Of a stretch of 64,000 bases of DNA, positions 35,387 to 46,700 are shown piece by piece. Both the position numbers and the translations under genes were made by a program. Location: positions 1 through 64,000 of the forward strand of contig CAVVME010000004.1 of assembly GCA_963749365.1 (NCBI GenBank), written 5' to 3'. The notes beneath the pieces were generated by a model that was not told the DNA's origin, searched no databases, and saw only the letters and a list, made by a program, of their open reading frames with translations. Every line of letters starts with the position of its first letter. Within the stretch, counting starts at the first letter, position 1. Source of the stretch: WHSW01 sp963749365. GTDB taxonomy: Bacteria; Actinomycetota; Thermoleophilia; Solirubrobacterales; 70-9.

Positions 35387-37722
35387 CGGCCGCCCCGGCG
35401 TACGAATCGGAAGTGGTCGACGTAGGCGTCGCAGCTGCCGCTCACGGTGCGGCTCACCGGGTCGGCCGCCGAGCTGGCGGCGAGCTCGCCGAGCCAGACC
35501 CGGCGCTCGACCCCGAGCGCCTCCTGGAGGCCGCTCGGGGCCTCGGCGCGGACCTCGACCTCGACCGGGCCGCGGTCGGCCGCCTCGAGCTCGCCGGCGG
35601 GCCAGAAGGCCCCGCGCCCGGCGCCGTCGATGTACATCCCGTCGAGCGACGGCGGCAGCTCGGCGACCGGCTCGCCGTCGACGAACAGCCGCAGCGGCGC
35701 CTGCGAGTGGTACTGGAGCGAGAGCTCGTAGGCCCCCGGCCGCGGCAGGTCGAGGGTGGCGGTCGCGGTCGCCGGGGCGAGAAACGCGTCCTCCTGGCCG
35801 GCGGCGGCGGTCTCGACCGGCTCCGGGCCGCGCCATGAGTCGGCGAGCGCCGGCTCGAGCGCGAAGACCGAGGCGAGCGCCTCGCGGTCGGCGGGCTCGA
35901 CGCAGTCGACCCGGCCCGGCGCCCCGGCCTCGTCGAGCACCCGGCTGCGCGGCGTCTCCCCGCGGCGGCGCCAGAGCACGTAGTCCTCCGCCTCGAGCAG
36001 CGGCTCGAAGTTGCGCGGCGCCGCCGAGGCGTAGGCGGCGCCGGTCGTGATCGCGTAGCGGAACTTGTCGAGCTTGCCGGAGTCGAGGCTGTCGAAGTCT
36101 GCCGCGTCACCCTGCTGCCAGCGCTTCTCGGGCCGTGACTCGATCTCCTCCGGCACGTATCCGGCCGGCGCCCGCGCCAGGGTGCCCCGCAGGCGGTAGC
36201 CGGCGAACCGGTCGACGCCGAGGAAGGCGACCGACTCGCCCTCGGCCCGCTCGCCGAGGCGCTCGAGCCCGACGGCGCGATCGTCGAAGCCGATCGGGGC
36301 GGAGCGGAGCGCCAGCAGGGTTGAGAGCGTGGCGCAGGCGAGCACGCCCACGCCGATGGCGTAGCGGGCGGTTCTCGCCGCTCGCCGCTCGCCGCTCGCC
36401 GGTGGGGCGAGGAGCGCCCGCAGACCGATGAGGAGGACGAGGGGGGCGATCACGGCGAGTGCCTTCGCCTCGACGTGGATCTCGGCGAACAGCCGAGCAC
36501 CGGCGTAGACGAGCGCCCCGGCGATCAGCGTCGCGAGCAGGGCGAGCTGGCGGCGCCGGGCGAGCACCCAGACGCCATAGGCGGCGGCGAGCGCCCCGAC
36601 CATCGCCGCGACAAGCCCGCCGCTGACCTCCCCGCGGACGATCCTGAAGTCGCCCTCGGGCCAGATCCCGAACGCCTCGCCCGGGAAGACCGGCGAGCCG
36701 AGCCGCCCGGCCGACGCCTGCACGTCGTCGATCTTCTCGATGAAGGCGGTGGCCGGCCCGATCGCGATCACCGCGAGCGCGATCGCGACCACGGCCCCGA
36801 TGCCGACCGCGAGCCGGTGCGCCGAGACCGCCTCGGCGGCGGCGCGGTAGTCGATCGGCCCGCTGCCCCAGAGCGCTTCGAGCGCGAGCCAGATCGGCAC
36901 CGCGAGGGCGAACCAGGCGAGACCGGGAATGCTGAAGGTGAACACGCTCGCCGCGGCGAGGATCAGCCCGACGACGCAGACCGCCCGCCACCCGGCCCGG
37001 GGGAGGCAGGCGAGCGCGATCGCGAAGGTGAGCACGAAGAGCGCCATCGCGGTCTCCTTGAAGGCGCTCTGGGCGAGGAAGGAGGCGGCCAGGTAGGGCA
37101 GGGCGCAGATCGACGCGACCGCGATCCGCCGCCCGGGGGCGAGCTCGCCGAGCGCCGCCAGCGCCGCCAGCCCGGTGAGCGCCGGGATCGCAAGCAGGAG
37201 GCCGTTGAAGGCGCTGACCAGCGAGCTCCCGGTGACCTCGGCGGCGATCACGGCGACCGCCTGCGGACCGATCGGATAGCCGAAGCGGACGGCGCTCGGC
37301 TCGGGACCGAAGCCGCTGCGAAGCCACTCGGCCCAGTAGAGCTGTGCCGCGTGGTCGTTGGTGTAGATGCCCTCGCCGAGCACCCCGACCCGCTCGTTGA
37401 AGAGGAAGGGCAGGGTGGCGAGCGCGATCGCGATCGCGACCACCGCGACTCCCACCGGCCAGTCCAGGACGCCGCCCTGCGGCCGCGGCCGGCGCGCCAG
37501 CCGCAGCGCCGCGAGCCCGCAGAGAACGGCGATCACGATCGCGGCGGTCAGCCCCCGGCCCGGAAGCCGGATCGCAAACGGCGCGACGACGACGAGCGCC
37601 GCGAACCCCGTCGCCCCGGCGAGCCAGGCGGGCCGCGGCCAGTCGAGCAGGTCGAGGATCGCCCGGCCGAGCAGCAGCGCGGCGGCGAGGATCAGGGCTG
37701 CGCAGGCATAGATCGCGAGCAC
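35383..37722 (-). CDS. Large membrane protein with C-terminal beta domain, 779 aa
   Basis: The first 450 residues hold at least ten hydrophobic helices (ACAALILAAALLLGRAILDL, LALIVIAIALAT-like segments, LAVIAPLVLLIGLRALLAPP), in the manner of GT-C type glycan enzymes or polymer-handling membrane proteins. The last 300 residues are a soluble, beta-rich region resembling a carbohydrate-binding module (TATLDLPRPGAYELSLQYHS, PLRLFVDGEPVAELPP, GSCDAYVDHFRFVRRG). Context suggests glycan assembly or modification. A GT-C catalytic Asp pair is not obvious. ATG 37722 lies 11 bases after the preceding gene. Confidence 0.7.
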   Translation of the reverse strand: MLAIYACAALILAAALLLGRAILDLLDWPRPAWLAGATGFAALVVVAPFAIRLPGRGLTAAIVIAVLCGLAALRLARRPRPQGGVLDWPVGVAVVAIAIALATLPFLFNERVGVLGEGIYTNDHAAQLYWAEWLRSGFGPEPSAVRFGYPIGPQAVAVIAAEVTGSSLVSAFNGLLLAIPALTGLAALAALGELAPGRRIAVASICALPYLAASFLAQSAFKETAMALFVLTFAIALACLPRAGWRAVCVVGLILAAASVFTFSIPGLAWFALAVPIWLALEALWGSGPIDYRAAAEAVSAHRLAVGIGAVVAIALAVIAIGPATAFIEKIDDVQASAGRLGSPVFPGEAFGIWPEGDFRIVRGEVSGGLVAAMVGALAAAYGVWVLARRRQLALLATLIAGALVYAGARLFAEIHVEAKALAVIAPLVLLIGLRALLAPPASGERRAARTARYAIGVGVLACATLSTLLALRSAPIGFDDRAVGLERLGERAEGESVAFLGVDRFAGYRLRGTLARAPAGYVPEEIESRPEKRWQQGDAADFDSLDSGKLDKFRYAITTGAAYASAAPRNFEPLLEAEDYVLWRRRGETPRSRVLDEAGAPGRVDCVEPADREALASVFALEPALADSWRGPEPVETAAAGQEDAFLAPATATATLDLPRPGAYELSLQYHSQAPLRLFVDGEPVAELPPSLDGMYIDGAGRGAFWPAGELEAADRGPVEVEVRAEAPSGLQEALGVERRVWLGELAASSAADPVSRTVSGSCDAYVDHFRFVRRGGR

Positions 37723-37733
37723 GGTTCAGCGCC

Positions 37734-39974
37734 TCAGGGCTGGTTGTAGAGCGACTCGGCGTTGACCGAGTCCCCATTCAGCTCGGCGGGGTCGAGGTCG
37801 GGCAGGTCGCCACAGCGCGCCGGGTCCGGGTCGCGGTCGAGCTCGAACACGCTCACCGGTCCGTCGCCGACGATCTCGCGCGCCGCCGGGTCCTCGCGGG
37901 TCCAGATCGCCTCCTTGGTGTCGGGCAGCGAGTCGGGGCGGTAGGGGTCATAGGTCGTGACCACGTGCGTGAACCCGCCCTCGGCGAGCGCCTGGCGCCA
38001 CTCAACGCAGCTGGGGATCCGCAGGTAGGCGCCGTCGGGGCCCTCCTTGCCCAGCCACTGGACCCGGTTGGAGAGATCGGTGCCGTAGAACGGGTACTGG
38101 TTGAAGACGCCGCGGACGCCGGCGACCGCGATCCGCGCCCCGCGCACGTCGCGCGCCCAGCGCACCGCCTCGGCCAGCTCGAGGTCGGGGCTGAGGTTCT
38201 CGTAGCGGCGCTCGAGATAGTGGTTCTGCTCCCACCAACCGGCCCCGAGCACGCAGACCGCGAGCGCCCCCGCCAGCCCGACCGTCCAGCGGCGCGGAGC
38301 ACCGGTCCCGATCCTGCCGCGGTCGGCGAGCAGGCGGACGAGCGCGAAGCCGGCGAGCGCCAGGACGCCGGTCGCCACCGCCCCCTTGACGTGCCCCTGC
38401 TGCCACTGGACCAGGGAGGCGATCGTGACCAGGGCGAGGACGACCAGCCCGATCAGCGTGATCCGCCGAGAGCGCTCGCTCGCGCGCGCGATCGGCAGGC
38501 ACGGCAGCAGGGCAAGCCCGAGCGCGGCGGCGGGCGCGACGTAGCGCACGTTCCACTCGAACGCGATCGGCTCGCCCTCCTCGCCGGCCGCGGTCAGCGG
38601 CGTGAACAGGTAGGCGAGCGCGGTCAGCAGGACGACGGCGCCGAGCATCCTCACCAGCGGCTCCGAGCCGCGCCAGAGCGCGTAGGCGCCGGCGCCGACG
38701 AAGGCGACGATCGTCAGCGGCCAGAGGACGCCGAACGACTCGCTGAGCCCGGGAATGAACCACTCGCTCCAGACGCCGGGGTCGTTCCAGTAGTGCGAGA
38801 CCGAGAAGCCGGGGCGGAGCTCGAAGGTCCGCTCGGGGGCGGGCAGGCCGAGCGGCCCGAAGCTCGAGTACGGGATCGGGTTGCCGACCGCGATCAGGTT
38901 GCGCAGGTACCAGTAACCCCCCGCCGCGAGCGCAGGGAGCGCGAACCAGAGTGCGGTGCGGACCCGTCTCCCCCGCCCCGCGATCACGATCAATCCCACC
39001 AGCAACGCCAGCGTCGGCGCGAGGAAGCTGAGCTTCGTCCCCGCCGCCAACCCCGCCGCGATCCCGGCAACTGCGAGCGGGGCGCCGAGCAGGGGCCGGG
39101 GGGTCCCGGCGCCCCGGTCGGCGCCCCGCTCGGCGGTCCCGAGGGCCGCGCGGGCGTTGACGAGGATTGCGGCGGCGGCGAGGAGGAGGGCGACGCCGAC
39201 GATGTCGTTGAGCGCCTCGCCGGCCTGGAACTCGGCCAGGTTCTGGCTCCCGAGCGCGATCGAGCCGCCGATCAGGCTCTGCGGCCCGAGGCCGTAGGGG
39301 CGCCCGATGCAGTAGGCGGCGAGCATCCCGAGCCCGAGGAAGCCGAGGTTGAGCAGCGGCGAGAGGATGTCGCGCTCGTAGGCCAGCAGCCCGACCGAGT
39401 GCAGGACCTCGGAGTTGGCCGGGTAGTAGGAGGCGAAGAAGATCGGGTCGAAGTAGTCGATCGACCCCAGCTCGCCGGTCTCCGCGTAGCGAGCGGCGAG
39501 CGGCATGTGGTACCAGAGCGTGTCGGCGCGGTCCATGCCGCCGGCGAGACTGGCGAGCGTCGGCACCATCCAGGCGGCGGCGATCGCGGCGCTGATCGCG
39601 GCGGCGAGCCAGATCGCGACTCGGCTCGCGGCCGGGGCGGGCGGCGCGGCGGCCGCCGGCGGCCGCGAATCGAGCCGGGCGCAGGCGAGGGCGCAGAGCG
39701 CGGCGAGCGCCGCGGAGCAGAGCAGCATCGCGAGCTCGGTGTAGGCGCCGAACGTGCCCAGCACCTGCGCGAGCCAGATCAGCGCCGCCAGCGCCAGCAC
39801 CGACTCCGCAAGCCGCGCGGGGGCGCCCGTCCAGCCGGGCAGGACCGCCCGTCGCACCCTCCAGCCGGCGTAGGCGAGGGCGCCGAGGATCAGCGCCAGC
39901 TCAGCCGTCCCGAGCAGGTAGGCACCGAGATCGAGGGCGCGCTCGGAGCTTGGGGCGACGGTGAACGCCGTCAT
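37734..39974 (-). CDS. Large membrane protein, GT-C-like, 746 aa
   Basis: Many hydrophobic helices start at YLLGTAELALILGALAYAGW. An outer loop after helix 3-4 reads ADTLWYHMPLAARYAETGEL then YFDPIFFASYYPANSEVLHS, which resembles the first outer loop of GT-C glycosyltransferases (acidic residue with aromatic-rich sequence), where a polyprenyl-phosphate sugar is bound. The C-terminal 180 residues are soluble (LAEAVRWARDVRGARIAVAG, GGFTHVVTTYDPY). This fits a glycosyltransferase or polymer protein in the surface-glycan operon. The ATG at 39974 is 55 bases past the FtsB-like gene. Confidence 0.68.
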   Translation of the reverse strand: MTAFTVAPSSERALDLGAYLLGTAELALILGALAYAGWRVRRAVLPGWTGAPARLAESVLALAALIWLAQVLGTFGAYTELAMLLCSAALAALCALACARLDSRPPAAAAPPAPAASRVAIWLAAAISAAIAAAWMVPTLASLAGGMDRADTLWYHMPLAARYAETGELGSIDYFDPIFFASYYPANSEVLHSVGLLAYERDILSPLLNLGFLGLGMLAAYCIGRPYGLGPQSLIGGSIALGSQNLAEFQAGEALNDIVGVALLLAAAAILVNARAALGTAERGADRGAGTPRPLLGAPLAVAGIAAGLAAGTKLSFLAPTLALLVGLIVIAGRGRRVRTALWFALPALAAGGYWYLRNLIAVGNPIPYSSFGPLGLPAPERTFELRPGFSVSHYWNDPGVWSEWFIPGLSESFGVLWPLTIVAFVGAGAYALWRGSEPLVRMLGAVVLLTALAYLFTPLTAAGEEGEPIAFEWNVRYVAPAAALGLALLPCLPIARASERSRRITLIGLVVLALVTIASLVQWQQGHVKGAVATGVLALAGFALVRLLADRGRIGTGAPRRWTVGLAGALAVCVLGAGWWEQNHYLERRYENLSPDLELAEAVRWARDVRGARIAVAGVRGVFNQYPFYGTDLSNRVQWLGKEGPDGAYLRIPSCVEWRQALAEGGFTHVVTTYDPYRPDSLPDTKEAIWTREDPAAREIVGDGPVSVFELDRDPDPARCGDLPDLDPAELNGDSVNAESLYNQP

Positions 39975-40029
39975 CGTGAAGGGCGGTTCCAGCGCCGCGC
40001 CGCCGGCAGCTCGGTGCCCGGCGGCGTAG

Positions 40030-40383
40030 CTACTTCAGGCCGTGGACGACGTAGGCGCCCTCGCCGGTGGCGACCATCCCCGTCCGGCGTGCCTCGCGCT
40101 CGGCGGCGTCGGGGCTGTTGAGGACCGCGAGCCGCTCCTGCAGCTTCGCGTTCTCCTCCCGTAGGTCGGCGACCGACGCGTGCTCGCCGCGCGAGTCCCG
40201 CCAGGCATCGAGGAAGTTGAGCGCCGGGCTGACGTAGGAGACGAGCACCGCGGCGAGCACGAGGACGAGCGCCACCCGCCCGACCCGGTCCCAGCGAATC
40301 CGGCTCGCCGGCGCCCCGCGACGGCGGGTCCGCGGGGCGGGTCGCATCCGGTAGCCGCGGGCGGCCTGGGCGCGGGCGCTCAT
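40030..40383 (-). CDS. FtsB/DivIC-like septum formation initiator, 117 aa
   Basis: A basic cytoplasmic N-terminus (MRPAPRTRRRGAPASRIRW), one membrane helix (VGRVALVLVLAAVLVSYVSP) and a coiled coil (ADLREENAKLQERLAVLN) give the FtsB/DivIC layout of divisome proteins, which link FtsL and FtsQ at the septum. The end (RRTGMVATGEGAYVVHGLK) matches the family's final segment, as in E.-coli-type YVR.GE..Y. Location downstream of enolase is conserved in many bacteria. ATG 40383 (MSARAQAARG) is preferred over a longer start at 40413. Confidence 0.8.
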   Translation of the reverse strand: MSARAQAARGYRMRPAPRTRRRGAPASRIRWDRVGRVALVLVLAAVLVSYVSPALNFLDAWRDSRGEHASVADLREENAKLQERLAVLNSPDAAEREARRTGMVATGEGAYVVHGLK

Positions 40384-40439
40384 GCGTGATCGGTTCAACA
40401 CCGACACCGGCAACCCTGCCCCTGGGATTGGCCATCCGA

Positions 40440-41750
<1,311 letters not shown>

Positions 41751-41763
41751 GCGCAGCGGGAGG

Positions 41764-42384
41764 CTATACGTCCGCTGCGCGCGCACGCTCGCGCAGCCGC
41801 CGCGCCGCAGCCCGCACGGCGAGCTCGGGATCGACCCCGAGGCGCCGCGACTCGGCGACCAACGCCAGCAACGCCTCCCCGATCCGCGCCTCGTCGCGGT
41901 CGCGCGTCGCGTGCTCGGCGGCGGCGCCCGCCTCCGGATCGGCGCGGCGGAGGATCTTGCGCGCGTAGAGCAGCCCGGGGAGGTTCTCGGGCACGTCGGC
42001 GAACGGGTCGCCGGCCCCGCGGCCCTCGACCTCGCGCTTGATCCGGTCCCAGCTTCGCAGCACGTCAGAGGCGGTCTTCGCTTCGGCCTCGCCGAAGACG
42101 TGCGGATGGCGGCGGATCAGCTTCTCGGAGATCCCGTCGGCGACCTCGGCCAGCGAGCCCTCGCCGCGCTCCTCGAGCAGGAGCGAGAGGAAGACGACCT
42201 GGAACAGCACGTCGCCGAGCTCGTCGCGCAGGGTGGCGTGGTCGCCGCGGGCGGCGGCGTCGGCGAGCTCGTAGGCCTCCTCGACCGTGTGGGTGACGAT
42301 CGAGCGCTCGTCCTGCTCGCGGTCCCACGGACACTCCCGCCGCAGGCGGCGGGTGATCGCGTCGAGGCGCTCGAGCTCGTCCAG
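41764..42384 (-). CDS. mazG: Nucleoside triphosphate pyrophosphohydrolase MazG
   Basis: LRRECPWDREQDERSIVTHT, then EEAYELADAAARGD and LRDELGDVLFQVVFLSLL are the MazG EExxE/ExxD metal-binding helices, and HPHVFGEAEAKTASDVLRSW the usual second block. MazG hydrolyses NTPs and alarmone-related nucleotides to monophosphates. No ATG, GTG or TTG lies before the domain after the upstream stop; CTG 42384 (LDELERLDAITRRL) is the only plausible start and gives 206 residues. A sequence error at the start is possible. It is 5 bases from the isomerase gene. Confidence 0.85.
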   Translation of the reverse strand: MDELERLDAITRRLRRECPWDREQDERSIVTHTVEEAYELADAAARGDHATLRDELGDVLFQVVFLSLLLEERGEGSLAEVADGISEKLIRRHPHVFGEAEAKTASDVLRSWDRIKREVEGRGAGDPFADVPENLPGLLYARKILRRADPEAGAAAEHATRDRDEARIGEALLALVAESRRLGVDPELAVRAAARRLRERARAADV

Positions 42385-42389
42385 CGGAC

Positions 42390-43721
42390 CTAACCCGGCG
42401 GGACCGTGCCCGGCGGCGCAGCACCGGGCGGGGCGGTACCCGGGGGCGCGCCGGGGACCGGCGCCAGACCCGGCGGCAGGGCGCCGCCCGGGGGCGCGAC
42501 CTGCGGCGTGATCGGGCCCTGCGGCAAGCCCTGGGGCGCGGGGGCGCCGAACACTCCGGCGGTCCCTGGCGCGATCGGGCGGGTCGAGGGCACGGGCGCG
42601 TCGCAACCCTGGTTCTCGGCGATCTCCTTCGTGCAGGCGCTCGGCGGCGGGGGCGCATTCGAGCAGCGCTCGACCGCGTACTCCTCGGCGCAGACCGTGC
42701 GCGCCACCCACTTGCTCTGGAAATCCTCCTGGAAGGCGGCGGTGACCTCCTGCTGGCGGGCCGAGACCAGGGTCTGGCGGATCTGATCGCGGACGTCGTC
42801 CAGCGGGGTGGTCTCCGCGGGGACGGTCTTCTCGACCCGGATCACGTAGAAGCCCGCGTCGGTCTCGAACGGCCCGACCAGCTCGCCCTCTGGGGCGGCG
42901 AAGATCTGCTCGTCGAGCGCCGGCTCGGACTGACCCTCGACCACGGCCTCGCGCAGGCCGCCGGTGCTCTTGGTCGCCTCGTCGACCGAGAGCTCCTCCG
43001 CGACCTGCTCGAACGACTTCTCCGAGGAGTCCTGCTCAAGCCGCGAGAGCGCCTCGTCGGCGTCCTTGCTGGTCTCGGTGAGGATGACGCGCACGTCGCG
43101 CGCCTCGGGCTGGCTGAATTGGGAGGAGTTCTCGTCGTAGAAAGCCTGGATCTCCTCCTCGCTCACCTCCGGCTCGGAGCCGGGCGGGACGACGCTGCGC
43201 TGGATCTGGTCGAGGATCAGCTGCAGGGCGATCCGCTCGCGAGCCTGCTCGCGGCTGAAGCCGGACTGCTCGAGGAAGCGCTCGAACTCCTGCTCGGACT
43301 CGAACTCCTGCTCGATCACGGTCTCGAGCCGCTGGTCGATCGCCCGCTCGGTCGGCTCGATCCCGCGCTCCTCGGCCTCGCCGAGCACCCAGCGCGAGAG
43401 GATCAGGTCCGAGACCGCCGCATCGGCGAGCGGCTGATACTGGGGGTCGTCGGGCGGCGGCACCTCGGGCAGGTTCTGGCCCGCGGCGGTCTGCACCAGC
43501 GCCGCATCGAGGTCCTCCTGGGTGATCGTCCCGTCGGGCGCGTCCTCGACCACCGCGACGTCGCCGTCGGGGACGCTCGGCCCGCTGATCCCCTGCGCCG
43601 CGGCGACGACGATGAACGAGCCGACGACGAAGACCGCGAGCACGGCGAGCGCCAGGCGCTTGCGGCCCGCGCTGCGATCAGCGGCAGGCGCCGGCCTTCC
43701 CTTCTTCCCCTGCGGACTCAC
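42390..43721 (-). CDS. SurA/PrsA-like peptidyl-prolyl isomerase, membrane-anchored, 443 aa
   Basis: A basic start and one helix (KRLALAVLAVFVVGSFIVVAA) anchor it outside the membrane. A SurA-like N-terminal region with helix-rich sequence (QQFERFLEQSGFSREQA-type) precedes a parvulin domain at about 210-310 (ARDVRVILTETSKDADEALS, FEQVAEELSVD, TGGLREAVVEGQ, LVGPFETDAGFYVIRVEK). It would help secreted proteins fold. A 90-residue Pro/Gly/Ala tail with PPG-type repeats and two CxnC cysteines follows. It lies between mfd and mazG, 12 bases from mfd. Confidence 0.83.
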   Translation of the reverse strand: MSPQGKKGRPAPAADRSAGRKRLALAVLAVFVVGSFIVVAAAQGISGPSVPDGDVAVVEDAPDGTITQEDLDAALVQTAAGQNLPEVPPPDDPQYQPLADAAVSDLILSRWVLGEAEERGIEPTERAIDQRLETVIEQEFESEQEFERFLEQSGFSREQARERIALQLILDQIQRSVVPPGSEPEVSEEEIQAFYDENSSQFSQPEARDVRVILTETSKDADEALSRLEQDSSEKSFEQVAEELSVDEATKSTGGLREAVVEGQSEPALDEQIFAAPEGELVGPFETDAGFYVIRVEKTVPAETTPLDDVRDQIRQTLVSARQQEVTAAFQEDFQSKWVARTVCAEEYAVERCSNAPPPPSACTKEIAENQGCDAPVPSTRPIAPGTAGVFGAPAPQGLPQGPITPQVAPPGGALPPGLAPVPGAPPGTAPPGAAPPGTVPPG

Positions 43722-43733
43722 GAGCGGGGAATC

Positions 43734-46700
43734 CTAGGGCACCGCGGCCAGCGCCTGCGTCAGCGCTCCCGCAAGCGCCAGGATCGCCTCCAGTCGCTCC
43801 GCCGGCTGGTCGGGGACCCGCAGCGAGAGCGTCCGGTGGCGGAGCTCGTAGATCGCCTCCGGCACCGCCTCGCGCAGGCGGCCGACGGCGTCTGCGTCGA
43901 GCTCGAGCGGGGTGATCGAGAGCCTCCCCTGGCGCACCTCGGCCGTGCGGGCGCCGGCGGCACCGAACTCGATCCGGGCCCGCTGGATCGCGAGCAGGCT
44001 CTCTACCGGCTCGGGTACGGGGCCGAAGCGGTCGCGCAGCTCGTCGCGGATCGCGCGCAGCTCGCCGGGCCGCCGGGCGCCGGCGATCCGCCGGTGGAGG
44101 TCGATCTTCGCCGCCTCGAAGGGCACGTACTCGGCGGGCAGGTAGGCGTCGAGCTCGACCTCGAGCCGCACCGGCGCGGTCTCGGGTCGCTCCTCCTCAC
44201 CGGTCGCGCGCAGCTCCTCGACCGCGTCGTCGAGCAGCGAGACGTAGAGCTCGAACCCGACCGCGGCGACGTGCCCGGACTGCTCGTCACCGAGCAGGTC
44301 GCCGGCCCCGCGCAACTCGAGGTCTCGCATCGCGATCGCGAACCCCGAGCCGAGCTCGGTGTGGTCGGCGAGGGTCGCGAGCCGGGAGCCGGCGTCGGTC
44401 GAGATCGCCTCCTCGGAGGGATAGAGCATGTAGGCGAAGGCGCGCTCGCGCGAGCGCCCGACCCGGCCGCGGATCTGGTACGCCTGGGCGAGCCCGAGCT
44501 CGTCGGCGCGCTCGACGATCAAGGTGTTCGCCTGGGGGATGTCGAGCCCGGACTCGATGATCGTCGTCGCCACCAGGCAGTCGGCGTCGCCGCGCAGGAA
44601 GCCGAGCATCGTCTGCTCGAGCTCGCCCTCGTCCATCTGCCCGTGGGCCTCGAAGAAGCGGACCCCGGGACACAGCGCTCGCAGTCGCTCGGCGACCCCG
44701 GGCAGGGTCTCGATCCGGTTGTGAAGGAAGAAGGCCTGGCCCTCGCGGGCGGCCTCGCGCTTGATCGCCCGCCCGACCAGCTGTTCGTCATAGGGGCCAA
44801 CGTAGGTGCGCACCGGTCGCCGACCCTCGGGCGGGGTCTCGATCACCGAGATGTCGCGGAGGCCGGCGAGCGACATCTGCAGCGTGCGCGGGATCGGCGT
44901 CGCCGAGAGCGAGAGCACGTCCACCCTGAGCTTGAGCTGGCGCAGCAGCTCCTTCTGCTTGACCCCGAAGCGCTGCTCCTCGTCGACGATCACCAGTCCG
45001 AGCTCCTTCGCGCGTACGTCGCGCGAGAGCAGCCGGTGGGTGCCGATCAGGATCTCGACCCGCCCCTCCGCGAACCGCTTCAGCGCCTCGCGCACCTCGG
45101 CCGGCTTGCGCAGCCGCGAGACCATCTCGATCTCGATCGGAAACTCGGCCAGCCGCTCGCGGAAGGTCCCGAGGTGCTGCTGGGCGAGGATCGTCGTCGG
45201 GACCAGGACCATCACCTGCTTACCCTCGACCGCCGCCTTGTGCGCGGCGCGCAGCGCGACCTCGGTCTTGCCGTAACCGACGTCGCCGCAGATCAGCCGG
45301 TCCATCGGCCGCTCGGACTCCATGTCGGCCTTGACCGCCTCGATCGCGTCGAGCTGGTCGGCCGTCTCGCGGTAGGGAAACGACGTCTCGAGCTGAATCT
45401 GCCACTCGCCGTCGGGGGCGAACGCGTGCCCCTTGCGGGCCTGGCGCTCGGCGTAGAGGTTGAGCAGCTCGCCCGCCAGCTCGCGGGCGGCCCGCTTGGC
45501 CCGCGCCTTGACCCCCTCCCAGCGCTTCGAGCCGAGCGCGGAGAGCTGCGGCGCCTCAGCGCCGGCGCCGACGTAGCGGCTGATCTTGGTGAGCTGGTCG
45601 GTGGGCGCGAAGACCTTGTCCTCGCCGCGGTACTCGAGCTCGAGGTAGTCGCGGGTGACGCCGGCGACCGTCTTCGTCTCGAAGCCGGCGAAGCGGGCGA
45701 TCCCGTGGTCGGCGTGGACGACGAAGTCGCCGACCCGGAGCTCGGCGAAGCTCGCCATCGGACCCCCGGCGGCGGTCGGCGCCGCGGCCCTGCGGCGGTG
45801 GACGAGGCGCCGGAACGGGATCACCGCAAGCCGCAGCTCCGGCGAGACGAATCCCTCGGCGAGCGGCGCCTCGGCGAACAGCACCGCCGCCGACTCCGGC
45901 ACCTCTTGCTCGAGGAAGCGGGCGTCGATCCGGTCGAGCCCGTAGCGGGCGCGCTCGGCCTCGCCGCGGCTGGGGAACGCGACCACGATCCGGTAGTTGG
46001 AGCGCAGGTCGCGTTCGAGCTGGGATTCGGCTTCGGAGATGCTGCGTGCGGTGGAGGTGGGGAGCTGGGCTCGCCACTCGTCGCTCGTCGCTCGGCGCTC
46101 GGGGTCGGGGTCGCCCGGGCCCCGGATGGTGAGCAGCGCCCGACGTGAGAGGGGGTCGGCGACGTCGACGTAGAGGTGGCGGGCGTCGGCGTCGTGCATC
46201 GCCGTGGTCACGTCCTCCCAGTGATCGTGCAGGGCCGGGCCGATCTCCTCCGCCGCGGCGAGCAGGACCGCGGTCTCGTTTCCGATCAGGTCTAGCGGGG
46301 CACGGAACGAGTCGACGGGCAGGAGCTCGGCGATGTCGGGGCGCTCTCCGTCCTCGCTCGCGAGCTCGGCCAGCTCGCGGTGCTCGAGCGCCAGCTCGGC
46401 GGCCGGGTCGAGCTCGATCCGCTCCGCCTCGCCGAGCGAGCGCTGGGTGAAGGTCGAGAACCAGCGGATCGACTCGATCTCGTCGCCGAACAGCTCCAGC
46501 CGCGCGGCGCGCTCCTCGGTCGCCGGGAAGACGTCGAGGATGCCGCCGCGGATCGCGAACTGCCCCCGCTCGACGACCTGGTCGGTGCGCTCATAGCCCG
46601 CCTCGGCGAGCAGCTCGGCGACGTCGCCGAGATCGATCTCCTCGCCGCGGTGGAGGACGAAGCCCTCGGGGCGCAGCGAAGCGTCCGGGACGGCCTCGGC

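Noticed and set aside
36475..37749. Plus-strand frame of about 420 residues opposite the 779-residue membrane protein
   Set aside because: Asp/Arg-rich antisense shadow without any recognisable domain.
37965..40121. Plus-strand frame of about 700 residues opposite the large membrane protein
   Set aside because: Same antisense artefact; the minus-strand frame has membrane helices and GT-C-like loops.
43119..46148. Long plus-strand reading frame (about 1000 residues) opposite mfd
   Set aside because: It is the antisense shadow of mfd in GC-rich DNA; its translation is Arg/Gly/Leu/Asp-rich without any domain, while the minus-strand frame is a clear Mfd.
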